Assembly (NCBI GenBank): GCA_900759435.1
Contig: CAAEVD010000123.1
Span: 1-7,750, forward strand
Length of the DNA: 7,750 nt
Source of the DNA: an uncultured Collinsella sp.
GTDB taxonomy: Bacteria; Actinomycetota; Coriobacteriia; Coriobacteriales; Coriobacteriaceae
Direction: 5' to 3'
How positions within the stretch are numbered: position 1 is the stretch's first letter; each line of letters starts with the position of its first letter. The notes under the pieces are model-generated. The model searched no databases and was not told the DNA's origin. It was given only the letters and a program-made list of their open reading frames with translations. Positions 1 to 6,609 of the stretch are shown one piece after another. Position numbers and translations under genes: made by a program.

Positions 1-1
1 C

Positions 2-325
2 CCGATCCGCACGCGCCGCCTGTTCTCACAGGCAAGTGCGGGCGCCAAGAAGTTCCTGGACCATACGCTGGTAAACACCGCCGGCCCAACCGATTCCGAA
101 GGCTCAAAGGACCCCGAGACTCCTGAGACCCCGACGAACCCGGACAAGCCCAAGTCCGACAACGGAGCTAAGACCGACACCAAGGTCAAGACTACGACCA
201 CAGCGAAGAACCTCGCAAACACCGGCGACCAAACATTCGCCCTAGTCGCCACCGCAGCAGCAGCGGGAGCAACGCTCGTAGTGATAGCCCTCATCATGCT
301 GATCAAGCGCCGCAAGACCCACTAG
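2..325 (+). CDS. C-terminal end of an LAXTG-type cell-wall-anchored surface protein (5' truncated by window)
   Basis: An open frame enters from the left edge and gives 107 residues before tandem TAG TAG stops. Seen in order: a short segment that may end a folded domain (residues 1-30, not recognised); a Pro/Thr/Lys/Asp-rich stretch with PETPETPTNPDKPK (about 31-68) typical of wall-spanning linkers; the sorting motif LANTG (71-75, bases 212-226); a hydrophobic helix (about 79-100); and a positively charged tail KRRKTH. This is the standard sortase-substrate layout: sortase cleaves between T and G and links the protein to peptidoglycan. LAXTG in place of LPXTG is the form known for class E sortases of high-GC Gram-positives, so that class is inferred; no sortase gene is visible. 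The ligand or function of the missing N-terminal part cannot be judged. A strong terminator follows 26 bp after the stop. Confidence 0.88.
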   Translation, partial: PIRTRRLFSQASAGAKKFLDHTLVNTAGPTDSEGSKDPETPETPTNPDKPKSDNGAKTDTKVKTTTTAKNLANTGDQTFALVATAAAAGATLVVIALIMLIKRRKTH

Positions 326-351
326 TAGCCAGTCGAACATATCGACAACCC

Positions 352-391
352 AAAAACCCGGGTAGCCAAAAAACAGGCCACCCGGGTTTTT
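352..391 (+). terminator. Intrinsic terminator of the surface-protein gene
   Basis: A 16-bp stem with one A-C mismatch (352-367 with 376-391) encloses an 8-base A-rich loop and includes CCCGGG on both arms. The right arm ends in TTTTTGTT, giving the U tract for rightward transcripts. The left arm begins with AAAAA, so leftward transcripts would also meet a hairpin followed by U residues; it could work in both directions. Confidence 0.85.
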
Positions 392-412
392 GTTGAGTGG
401 AGACTCCGCAAG

Positions 413-767
413 CGGAAACTGCATCCCACAATTAGCGCCCGGAACGGGACACATTTTCCGTCAAGCTCTCATCCGGAAAATCCATCCCAGTTTGAGCGCC
501 CAGACCGGGACGCACTTTCCCAAAGGGTCCTCAACGGGAAACTGCGTCCCATAATTAGGCCGAGAAATGGGATGAACTTTCCCAATGAGAGCCAACCGGA
601 AACCACGTCCCAGAATCAGCCCCCAAAGTGGGACGCACTTTCCCAACGAGCCTCAACCGGAAAATATATCCCGGAATCCAGCTGAATAGTGGGACACACT
701 TTCCCAATCGGGTCCCAAGCGGAAACTGCATCCCATTCCAGACAAGAATTCCGGGACACACTTTCCG
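413..767. repeat. Tandem array of six about-61-bp units, each an imperfect inverted repeat
   Basis: The left arms begin (GGAAA) at 414, 475, 537, 598, 659 and 721, a period of 61-62 bp. Each unit reads GGAAAnTGCRTCCC, then about 17-19 variable bases, then GGGACRCACTTTCC. The two arms are reverse complements of each other, so each unit can fold into a stem of about 14 bp with one to four mismatches. Right arms are better conserved than left arms: units 2 and 4 are identical in the right arm, as are 5 and 6. Between units lies a spacer of about 15 bases resembling CAAcgaGccnCAACC, also partly conserved; this makes the inter-unit boundary palindromic too. The array sits between two convergent genes and inside their terminators (352-391 and 769-798), so it is probably little transcribed. 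Short open frames across it repeat the same peptide in shifting frames and are not genes. Function unknown; REP/BIME-like repeats or protein-binding sites are possible. Confidence 0.85.
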
Positions 768-768
768 C

Positions 769-798
769 AAACAAAGAAGGCCACATAACGTGGCCTTC
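769..798 (-). terminator. Leftward intrinsic terminator, probably for the LTA-synthase-family gene
   Basis: A perfect 9-bp stem, GAAGGCCAC with GTGGCCTTC (776-784 with 790-798), has a 5-base loop. Read on the minus strand it is followed by TTTGTTTG (775-768), which is a U tract. Read on the plus strand no T run follows. This fits the end of leftward transcripts from the gene at 1003-3303, roughly 200 bp past its stop. A related hairpin lies at 904-926. The stretch 799-852 between this and the next element shows nothing I can name. Confidence 0.6.
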
Positions 799-852
799 AA
801 CTTATATATGTTCGGCGATACACCCAAGACAAGCCACGCTCCAACAACAGGG

Positions 853-983
853 CGTCTGTCCGGGCGGAGGTATGTAAGGTTCATCGCGAGTTCCGCACGC
901 AAAGGAGGCCACTTAATGTAGCCTCCGTCTTGCGCAGGACTGTCCGAGCAGGGAACCTTACATTCCGCGCCGCCGGGCAGACG
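853..983. other. 131-bp long interrupted hairpin (structured RNA or palindromic mobile-element remnant)
   Basis: The ends are complementary over 11 bp including one G-T pair (853-863 with 973-983). After an asymmetric internal loop there is a perfect 10-bp stem, TGTAAGGTTC with GAACCTTACA (873-882 with 953-962). A central, mostly unpaired region follows (about 883-894 and 936-952), with short possible pairings such as TCC/GGA. Next come CGCAA/TTGCG (898-902 with 930-934), and a terminal 9-bp hairpin with one mismatch, GGAGGCCAC with GTAGCCTCC (904-912 with 918-926), around loop TTAAT. On the minus strand the terminal hairpin is followed by TTT, so part of it may be a weak terminator of the gene at 1003-3303, whose stop is only 19 bp away. 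The closing stem, central bubble and terminal stem recall 6S RNA in outline, but the element is short for that and I see no clear promoter. No target-site duplication is evident. Confidence 0.55.
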
Positions 984-1002
984 AACCAGTTAAGACGCGC
1001 CG

Positions 1003-3303
1003 CTACTTGATCTTGGTCGTGCCCGGCGCCAGGTTGGGGTCGGTCTCGTTGGCCTCGGTCTGGAAGTGCTCGGTGTACACGTTCTTGCCGTCGCGGAACA
1101 TCTCGTAGTACTGCATCTTGGCGTAATCCTCGCGCGCCTTGGTGGCGGCTGCTGCGGCGGCGTCGTCACCGGTGACGTTGGAGGAGAGCGCCCAGCGCAG
1201 GCTGGCGTCCTCGTAGCCGACCGAGTTGATGGCGGGCAGCGACTCGCGCAGCGTCATGTGCGCTTTCTGGTAGTCGGTCAGCGGTGCGCCGATCAGCTGC
1301 ATCAGCTGGGTGGACAGGTAGTTGGTGGACAGGTCGTCGACCTCGCTCGTCTGGTTGCAACCGGCAACGTCGTAGTTGGCCCAGATGATGTAGTCGGTCT
1401 GCCACAAGCGCTCCTGGTGGGTGGCGTCGTCCTCGCCGGTAAACCACTTGTCATTGAACTTGGACGGGAAGAACGGCTGGTGATCGCCCCAGAACACCAC
1501 GACTACCTTGCGGTCGAGCTTGCTCAAGGCGTTAAGGAAGTAGCGCAGCGCCTGGTCGGACTGCTCGATGCACGAGACATACTCGTCGACATCGGACAGC
1601 GTGCCGTCCTCGACGGTCTTGGCGTCCAGGTCGGTCGTGTCGATATTCAGATGCATCTGCTTATCGACCGGCAGCAGGCCCGTGTCGTAGCCCGAGTGGT
1701 TCTGCATGGTCACGTCGAAGATAAACTGAGGATCGGCGTTCTGGTCGAGCAGCTCAAGAATCTTGTCGTAGGTAGCCTGGTCGGTCACCATCCCGCGCAG
1801 GGTATCGGCGCCCTGGAAATCGTTGATGGACAGGAACTGGTCAAAGCCAAAGTCCTTATAGACGTTCTCGCGGTTCCAGTTGGTGGCGTGGTTGGGGTGC
1901 ATGGCCGTGGTGGAATAGCCGAGCGACTTGAACTGCTCTGCCAGGTTCCCGGTCGTCTCCATGTTGTAGATGGTGTACGGATACACGCCCGAGCCCAGGT
2001 TGGCCATGGAGTTGCCGGTCATAAACTCAAACTCGGTATTGGCGGTGCCGCCGCCGTAGGCGCTCACGTAGAGCTTGCCGCGGCTGAGGCAGTTGGACAG
2101 GTTCTTAATGTACTGCGGGCCTTCGTAGCCGGCGCGCATGTTCTGGTAGATCGAAAGGTCTGAGAAGGTCTCGTTCATGATGGCGATGACCGTGGGCTTC
2201 TCGCTGTCGAACTGCTCCTTTGCGGCGGCGCGCTCGTCGCTCTTGGCGGCATCGGACTTGTCGTAGGCCTTGGCGTACTTTTTGAGCGTGGCCTTGGCAT
2301 CGTCGACGGAGTAGTCGGCGGGTTTGGGCGGCTTGATGGACTGCGCCGCGCTAATGAAAGCGGGCAGGTAGCCCTCGCGCCAGTAGCTCTCGAGCGGGCG
2401 CCAGGTGTAGACGGTGATGCCGAGGGTGTTGTAGTAGTCGATAAGCGTGACGTGCGCGGTCACGCCGCCCAGGCACAGCACCGCCACGAGCAGGTTGGTG
2501 AGCAGCATGCGCTTGGCGTTGGCGGCGCCCTTCTGACGGTGCGGTGCCACCAGGCCGGCGTACTCGCATAGCAGCATGGCGATGGCGGTAAAGCCCATGG
2601 ACAGCACGCAGAACAGCGAGATCGAGAAGGTGTAGCCGGTGCCGGCGACTGCAGCGGCGGTGGAGATGGCCGAAAGGTCGCCCGGCTGGATGGGCATGGA
2701 TTTAAACGTGATGACGAAGAACTCGGCAATGCCCAGGACAAAGAGGGCAAAGGCCAGGACCGCGGGAGCTACGCCGTGGCGCTGGAACAGGAAGAACAGG
2801 CCGACCATGAGCGTGGTGATGATGGCCCACTCGAGCAGGATGCATAGGGGGTAGACCCAGGTAAAGTCGTGGTTGGATGAGACCTCCATGCCCAGCAGCG
2901 CAAAAACGCCGGCGAGCAGCAGGCACAGGACGGCGGCGACGAGCGGTTTGCCCACAAAGGCGCCGCGCAGGCGGGCGAGCTTGCCGGTGGGGGCGGGGGC
3001 GTCGGGCTTGGCGAACGCAAAGACGCGCGGGGCGATGCGGTCGCGGGCGATGCTGGCCCAAGCGCAGCCGGTGAGGATGGCATTGGTCAGGATGAGCATC
3101 ACAAAGGCGAGCGGCTCGTTTTGCGCGACGAGACCAATAGCGCCCCAGACGGTCAAAAAGAGCTGGAACAGGCCAAAGGCGACGCTCCAGGCGAAGGCGC
3201 CCTTGGTGACGGTGCCCGACTGAGCGCGAATGGCCTTGGCCTCGCGCAAGACAAGGTAGACGGTCGCCGCAAGACCGACGAGCGAGATGACGGCAGCGAA
3301 CAT
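1003..3303 (-). CDS. LTA synthase family / phosphoglycerol transferase membrane protein (alkaline-phosphatase superfamily)
   Basis: Predicted 766-residue polytopic membrane enzyme. The N-terminal 290 residues carry about eight hydrophobic segments (near 2-20, 38-60, 63-85, 121-139, 149-173, 180-200, 224-248, 267-288). The rest is a large extracytoplasmic catalytic domain of the sulfatase fold. Motifs match LtaS: MNETF with E378 (metal ligand), YGGGTANTEF with T420 (the nucleophilic Thr), NWNRE with W476 and R478, QNHSGY with H536, and WGDHQP with D607 and H608 (metal ligands). In Staphylococcus LtaS the equivalent residues handle Mn2+ and glycerolphosphate taken from phosphatidylglycerol. The likely role is transfer of glycerolphosphate onto a lipid anchor or envelope glycan; the exact polymer is not shown. 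It is longer than S. aureus LtaS (646 residues), with extra membrane segments and a C-terminal tail including an Ala run (near 715-720). An in-frame GTG at 3318 is rejected as the start because the Shine-Dalgarno sequence lies inside that extension. It appears monocistronic and is divergent from the nitroreductase. Confidence 0.93.
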   Translation of the reverse strand: MFAAVISLVGLAATVYLVLREAKAIRAQSGTVTKGAFAWSVAFGLFQLFLTVWGAIGLVAQNEPLAFVMLILTNAILTGCAWASIARDRIAPRVFAFAKPDAPAPTGKLARLRGAFVGKPLVAAVLCLLLAGVFALLGMEVSSNHDFTWVYPLCILLEWAIITTLMVGLFFLFQRHGVAPAVLAFALFVLGIAEFFVITFKSMPIQPGDLSAISTAAAVAGTGYTFSISLFCVLSMGFTAIAMLLCEYAGLVAPHRQKGAANAKRMLLTNLLVAVLCLGGVTAHVTLIDYYNTLGITVYTWRPLESYWREGYLPAFISAAQSIKPPKPADYSVDDAKATLKKYAKAYDKSDAAKSDERAAAKEQFDSEKPTVIAIMNETFSDLSIYQNMRAGYEGPQYIKNLSNCLSRGKLYVSAYGGGTANTEFEFMTGNSMANLGSGVYPYTIYNMETTGNLAEQFKSLGYSTTAMHPNHATNWNRENVYKDFGFDQFLSINDFQGADTLRGMVTDQATYDKILELLDQNADPQFIFDVTMQNHSGYDTGLLPVDKQMHLNIDTTDLDAKTVEDGTLSDVDEYVSCIEQSDQALRYFLNALSKLDRKVVVVFWGDHQPFFPSKFNDKWFTGEDDATHQERLWQTDYIIWANYDVAGCNQTSEVDDLSTNYLSTQLMQLIGAPLTDYQKAHMTLRESLPAINSVGYEDASLRWALSSNVTGDDAAAAAATKAREDYAKMQYYEMFRDGKNVYTEHFQTEANETDPNLAPGTTKIK

Positions 3304-3310
3304 GCTGAGA

Positions 3311-3316
3311 CTCCTC
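3311..3316 (-). promoter_or_regulatory. Shine-Dalgarno site fixing the start of the LTA-synthase-family gene
   Basis: On the minus strand GAGGAG lies seven bases before the ATG at 3303-3301. A GTG at 3318 overlaps this site and would itself have no ribosome binding sequence, so ATG is preferred. The choice removes five residues (VRSLS, with the GTG read as Met if used as a start) from the longest open frame. Confidence 0.8.
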
Positions 3317-3318
3317 AC

Positions 3319-3504
3319 AAACTAAAACCTACGAAAGCGGGGGTTTACCCGATTGTTACCAAGATATGCGCTGCAATTGGTGGCTGCGCACAACAACCAG
3401 CCATATTAACGCGCACGTGCGGCGGTGTGGCGCAATGTAGTGGCGACCTGCGCGATAATGGACGGGAATTACACGGAAACGTAAAGGCTTCTTAAAGAAT
3501 TGAC
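3319..3504. promoter_or_regulatory. Divergent intergenic region with candidate promoter and a small palindrome
   Basis: About 190 bp separate two divergently transcribed genes and must hold both promoters. For the rightward nitroreductase the best -10 is GATAAT at 3454-3459, with no convincing -35 at 17 bases. For the leftward gene I found no good -35/-10 pair. CGCACGTGCG at 3412-3421 is a perfect 10-bp palindrome located between the two starts and could be an operator; no regulator gene is adjacent. No riboswitch or other RNA was recognised. Confidence 0.35.
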
Positions 3505-3509
3505 GAGGA
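3505..3509 (+). promoter_or_regulatory. Shine-Dalgarno site of the nitroreductase gene
   Basis: GAGGA lies seven bases before the ATG at 3517 and supports that start. No other start codon nearby has a comparable site. Confidence 0.7.
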
Positions 3510-3516
3510 TAGAGCT

Positions 3517-4392
3517 ATGGGTGAGCAGGTTTGTATGACGGGCGCCGAGTACTGCGGCAGAGCTGCGGGCGTGGATACGAACGGTTATCCGATCGAGACT
3601 ACGGGCAATGCGGTGCTGGACATCTTGGAGCACCGTTCCTCCACGCGTGCCTTCGCGCGTGATGACAACGACCGTCCCGTGGCGGTGACCGACGAGCAGC
3701 GTGCGGCGATTTTGCATGCGGCGAGTCGCGCGCCGTCGGCGGGCGCCATGATGATGTATTCCATCGTGAGCATCCGCGAGCAGGCTACGCTCGACCGCCT
3801 GGCCGACCTGTGCGACCACCAGCCCATGATCGCCAAGGCGCCCTGGGCACTTATATTTGTGGTCGATTATGCCAAGTGGATCGATCTGTTTGAGCACGCG
3901 GGCTGCTTTGAACCCGAGTTTGTCGAGCGTACGGGCAAGGCGCCCCGCCGCGCGCCGGGTTTGGGCGACTTTGCCATCGCGGCCCAGGACGCCGTGATCG
4001 CCGCGCAAAACGCCGTGGTTGCCGCCGAGGCCCTGGGCCTGGGGAGCTGCTATATCGGTGATATCGTCGAGAATGCCGAGGAAGTTGCCGAGCTGCTCGA
4101 TCTGCCGCCCTATACCATGCCGCTGTCGATGCTCATCATCGGCACGCCCCGTAAGGAGCGTCCGGCCATTGCGCATCCTGTGGTGAACCTGGTGCACGAG
4201 GAGCGCTACTGCCGTGCGGATGCCGCGACCATGGACGCGCAGGTGGACGAGATGGATGCGATGTTTCGCCCGCATGCCCGCGAGGTGGGCGAGCGCGTGG
4301 TGGATATCTACACCCGCAAACACGCCAGTCCCTTTATGGCCGAGATGAGCCGCTCCATGGAGTGGTGGTTCAAAAACTGGCTCGGAAAATGA
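3517..4392 (+). CDS. Nitroreductase family FMN-dependent oxidoreductase
   Basis: A 291-residue soluble protein of the nitroreductase fold, which uses FMN and NAD(P)H to reduce nitroaromatics, quinones or flavins; the physiological substrate is not evident. Seen: the FMN-phosphate motif HRSSTRAF (39-46); ASRAPSAGAMMMYSIV (69-84), matching the family's second FMN-contact segment; KAPWALIFVVD (107-117); and the long core helix plus glycine turn DFAIAAQDAVIAAQNA to GLGSCYIGDI (151-183), the most typical signature. LPPYTMPLSMLIIGTP (196-211) closes the catalytic domain. About 75 further residues follow, ending EMSRSMEWWFKNWL. This tail makes the protein longer than the common 170-240 residue members and resembles the tail of some anaerobe nitroreductases as I recall them. 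Residues 1-30, before the first helix, are unassigned. It appears to be transcribed alone: a palindrome follows one base after the stop and the next gene has its own promoter. Confidence 0.9.
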   Translation: MGEQVCMTGAEYCGRAAGVDTNGYPIETTGNAVLDILEHRSSTRAFARDDNDRPVAVTDEQRAAILHAASRAPSAGAMMMYSIVSIREQATLDRLADLCDHQPMIAKAPWALIFVVDYAKWIDLFEHAGCFEPEFVERTGKAPRRAPGLGDFAIAAQDAVIAAQNAVVAAEALGLGSCYIGDIVENAEEVAELLDLPPYTMPLSMLIIGTPRKERPAIAHPVVNLVHEERYCRADAATMDAQVDEMDAMFRPHAREVGERVVDIYTRKHASPFMAEMSRSMEWWFKNWLGK

Positions 4393-4393
4393 C

Positions 4394-4428
4394 GAACGTG
4401 ACAAAGGGACAGTCCCTTTGTCACGTTC
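4394..4428. repeat. Perfect 35-bp palindrome between nitroreductase and kup
   Basis: GAACGTGACAAAGGGAC (4394-4410) and its exact reverse complement (4412-4428) flank a single central base, starting one base after the nitroreductase stop. The RNA hairpin would be very stable and could end or protect the nitroreductase mRNA. No U tract follows on the plus strand (next bases CATATCGCC), so it is not a standard intrinsic terminator. The perfect arms and the GGGAC/GTCCC centre, also seen in the array at 413-767 and partly in the hairpin at 6866-6927, suggest a dispersed palindromic repeat. Confidence 0.85.
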
Positions 4429-4446
4429 CATATCGCCGCGGTAGCC

Positions 4447-4467
4447 TAAAGACTGTATAAATCTTTA
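4447..4467. promoter_or_regulatory. AT-rich inverted repeat upstream of kup, possible operator
   Basis: TAAAGA (4447-4452) and TCTTTA (4462-4467) are complementary around nine bases that include TATAAA. The 6-9-6 spacing suits a dimeric regulator, or TATAAA could be a second weak -10. The dyad may be chance in an AT-rich stretch. Confidence 0.25.
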
Positions 4468-4509
4468 TCTAGCTGGGAAAACAGTGCATTAAAACATGGG
4501 CCGATTACC

Positions 4510-4515
4510 TATAAT
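4510..4515 (+). promoter_or_regulatory. Candidate -10 box of the kup promoter
   Basis: A consensus TATAAT lies 35 bases before the kup ATG in a locally AT-rich stretch. At 17-19 bases upstream only poor -35 matches exist (for example TGCATT at 4485-4490), suggesting an activator-dependent or weak promoter. The implied 5' leader is only about 30 bases, too short for a c-di-AMP (ydaO) riboswitch. Confidence 0.5.
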
Positions 4516-4535
4516 CCCTTCGAACATTAAAGTTG

Positions 4536-4540
4536 GGAGG
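4536..4540 (+). promoter_or_regulatory. Shine-Dalgarno site deciding the kup start
   Basis: GGAGG (in GGGAGGAAA) lies ten bases before the ATG at 4551. An in-frame TTG at 4533 would begin upstream of and include this site, so the ATG is taken as the start, shortening the longest frame by six residues. The protein then begins MEQKAKEAAS. Confidence 0.75.
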
Positions 4541-4550
4541 AAACCGGCTT

Positions 4551-6578
4551 ATGGAACAAAAGGCCAAGGAGGCAGCCTCGCACGCTGCGATTCCTGTGAG
4601 CATCTCGGCGATGCTCGTCACGCTGGGCGTGGTGTATGGCGATATCGGCACCAGCCCCATGTATGTAACCAAGGCACTCGTTGCCGGCAACGGCGGCATC
4701 GGAAGCGTCACGGAGGAGTTTGTGCTCGGCGCGCTCTCCCTTGTCGTGTGGACGGTCACGCTGCTGACGACCGTCAAGTACGTGCTGATCTCGCTGCGCG
4801 CCGACAACCACGGCGAGGGCGGTATCTTTGCCCTGTACAGCCTGGTCAAGCGCTGCGGCAAGTGGCTCATCATCCCCGCCATGCTGGGCGGCGCCGCATT
4901 GCTCGCTGACGGCATCCTGACGCCCGCCGTTACCGTTACCACGGCCATCGAGGGCCTGCGCACCATCCCGGCCGTCCATGCCGTGTTGGGTGACGATCAG
5001 GGCCGTGTCGTGGCCATCACGCTTGCCATCATCATCGCGCTCTTCTTGGTACAACGTATCGGTACGGCCAAGATCGGTCACGCCTTTGGCCCCATCATGA
5101 CGCTGTGGTTCCTGTTCTTGGGCGGCACGGGTCTGTTCTTTGTCTTCCAGCACCCCGCGGTGCTGCTGTGCCTCAACCCGCTGCGTGGCATCGGCTTTTT
5201 GTTGAGCCCCAACAACCACGCGGGCATCATGATTCTGGGCAGCTGCTTCCTTGCCACCACCGGTGCCGAGGCGCTCTATTCTGACATGGGCCACGTGGGC
5301 CGCGGCAACATCTACGCCACCTGGCCGTTCGTTAAGTGCTGTCTGCTGCTTTCCTATATGGGCCAGGGCGCTTGGCTTATCAACAACGCCGCCAACCCCG
5401 AGCTCATGGGTATCGCCGACCTCAACCCCTTCTACCAGATGCTCACCCCGGGCCTGCGTCCCTTTGCCGTCGGCCTTTCCACCGTCGCGGCCATCATTGC
5501 CTCGCAGGCGCTCATCACCGGCGCATTCTCGCTGGTGTCCGAGGCCAGCCGCCTGGACCTTATGCCGCACATGCAGGTCTTCTATCCTGCCGAGACCAAG
5601 GGCCAGCTCTATATTCCCATGGTCAACAACGTCATGCTCGTGGGCTGCGTCATCGTGGTGCTGCTGTTCCAGAACTCGGCGCACATGGAAGCCGCCTACG
5701 GCCTTGCCATTACGCTGACTATGATGTGCACCACGATGCTGCTCTTCTTCTACCTGCACGAGGAGCGCAAGCTCAAGGTTGCTCCGTGGATCTTCGCGGC
5801 CTTCTTCCTTTTGCTCGAAGGCTTCTTCTTTGTGAGCTCGCTCACCAAGTTCTTCCACGGCGGCTACTTCACCATCCTTATGGCCATGCTCATCATGGGC
5901 GTTATGGTGTGCTGGTACAACGGCACGGCGGTCGAGCGGCGTCAGTTTACGCTGCTGCCGCTGCGCAGCTATCTGCCGCAGCTCAAGCGCCTGCGCGACG
6001 ACGATCGCTACGAGCTCATGAGCGACAATATCGTGTACCTGACCAAGGACACCAATACCGACTACATCGACCGCGATATCGTCTACTCAATTCTGGACAA
6101 GCATCCCAAGCGCGCCCGCGCCTGGTGGTTCGTGAACGTCGAGACCATGGACGAACCGCATACCTTTGCCTATTCGGTCGAGACGTTTGGCACCGACTAC
6201 GTGTTCCGCGTGCATCTGTACCTGGGCTACAAGGTTAACCAGCGCGTGAACGCCTACCTGCGCCAGGTTGTTCAGGACCTGGCTGCCACTGGCGAGCTGC
6301 CGCCGCAGATGCATGACTACTCGGTCTACAAGGATCCGGGCAACATCGGCACGTTCAAGTTCGTCATGATCCGCAAGCTCCTGGCGCCCGAGAGTGACGT
6401 GGAGCCGAGCGAGCGCACGGCCATCACGCTTAAGTACATCATCCGCCGCGCCGCCGGTACGCCCGCGCGTTGGTACGGCCTGGAGAACTCCAACGTGAGC
6501 TTTGAGTATGTGCCGCTGTTCACCAAGTTCAAGGCTGTGAACAAGATGCAGCGCCTGGCCCCTAACGAGCGCCCGTAG
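4551..6578 (+). CDS. kup: Kup (HAK/KUP/KT) family potassium transporter
   Basis: A 675-residue membrane protein for low-pressure K+ uptake, generally driven by proton symport. About twelve membrane segments lie between residues 14 and 455, followed by a cytoplasmic C-terminal domain (about 460-675). Family signatures are all present: YGDIGTSPMY (29-38, with the essential Asp at D31), RADNHGEGGIFALY (83-96), LLADGILTPAVTVTTAIEGL (117-136), TGAEALYSDMGH (237-248, E240 matching E229 of E. coli Kup), SYMGQGAWLI (268-277), ASQALITGAFSL (317-328) and GQLYIPMVNN (351-360). At the position of E. coli E116 this protein has D120 (LADG against YGEV), a conservative acidic swap. Length is close to E. coli Kup (622) with a somewhat longer tail. 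A small membrane-protein gene follows after 31 bp with no terminator between, so the two are probably co-transcribed. Regulation by c-di-AMP is known for some Gram-positive Kup proteins but is not shown here. Confidence 0.96.
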   Translation: MEQKAKEAASHAAIPVSISAMLVTLGVVYGDIGTSPMYVTKALVAGNGGIGSVTEEFVLGALSLVVWTVTLLTTVKYVLISLRADNHGEGGIFALYSLVKRCGKWLIIPAMLGGAALLADGILTPAVTVTTAIEGLRTIPAVHAVLGDDQGRVVAITLAIIIALFLVQRIGTAKIGHAFGPIMTLWFLFLGGTGLFFVFQHPAVLLCLNPLRGIGFLLSPNNHAGIMILGSCFLATTGAEALYSDMGHVGRGNIYATWPFVKCCLLLSYMGQGAWLINNAANPELMGIADLNPFYQMLTPGLRPFAVGLSTVAAIIASQALITGAFSLVSEASRLDLMPHMQVFYPAETKGQLYIPMVNNVMLVGCVIVVLLFQNSAHMEAAYGLAITLTMMCTTMLLFFYLHEERKLKVAPWIFAAFFLLLEGFFFVSSLTKFFHGGYFTILMAMLIMGVMVCWYNGTAVERRQFTLLPLRSYLPQLKRLRDDDRYELMSDNIVYLTKDTNTDYIDRDIVYSILDKHPKRARAWWFVNVETMDEPHTFAYSVETFGTDYVFRVHLYLGYKVNQRVNAYLRQVVQDLAATGELPPQMHDYSVYKDPGNIGTFKFVMIRKLLAPESDVEPSERTAITLKYIIRRAAGTPARWYGLENSNVSFEYVPLFTKFKAVNKMQRLAPNERP

Positions 6579-6609
6579 GCGCCGACAGGCTGCGTGGAGT
6601 TGGTTTCCG

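Noticed and set aside
242..454. Open frame on the minus strand over the surface-protein end and its terminator
   Set aside because: It runs antisense through the sorting signal and the terminator hairpin, whose coding and structural roles are clear.
413..767. CRISPR array
   Set aside because: Units drift along their whole length, the arms are imperfect inverted repeats of each other, the variable part is only 17-19 bases, there are only six units and no cas genes are nearby.
461..902. Small repetitive proteins across the hairpin array (minus strand 461-646 and 555-902, plus strand 628-921)
   Set aside because: The frames exist because the repeat avoids stops. The 61-62-bp period shifts frame between units, there is no ribosome binding site of note, and the peptide matches nothing I know.
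1066..2163. Long plus-strand open frame of 365 codons
   Set aside because: Antisense shadow of the LTA-synthase catalytic domain, produced by GC-rich codon bias; the minus strand has all the catalytic motifs.
3469..4431. Minus-strand open frame of 320 codons opposite the nitroreductase
   Set aside because: His/Arg/Gly-rich shadow translation; the opposite strand encodes clear nitroreductase motifs and this frame begins inside the palindrome.
4429..4550. c-di-AMP (ydaO) or other riboswitch upstream of kup
   Set aside because: The gap to the preceding palindrome is only about 120 bp, and the consensus -10 at 4510 leaves a leader of about 30 bases; no riboswitch core motif was seen.
4527..5858. 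Minus-strand open frame of 443 codons opposite kup
   Set aside because: Low-complexity Gln/His/Glu/Asp/Gly-rich antisense shadow of a strongly conserved transporter.
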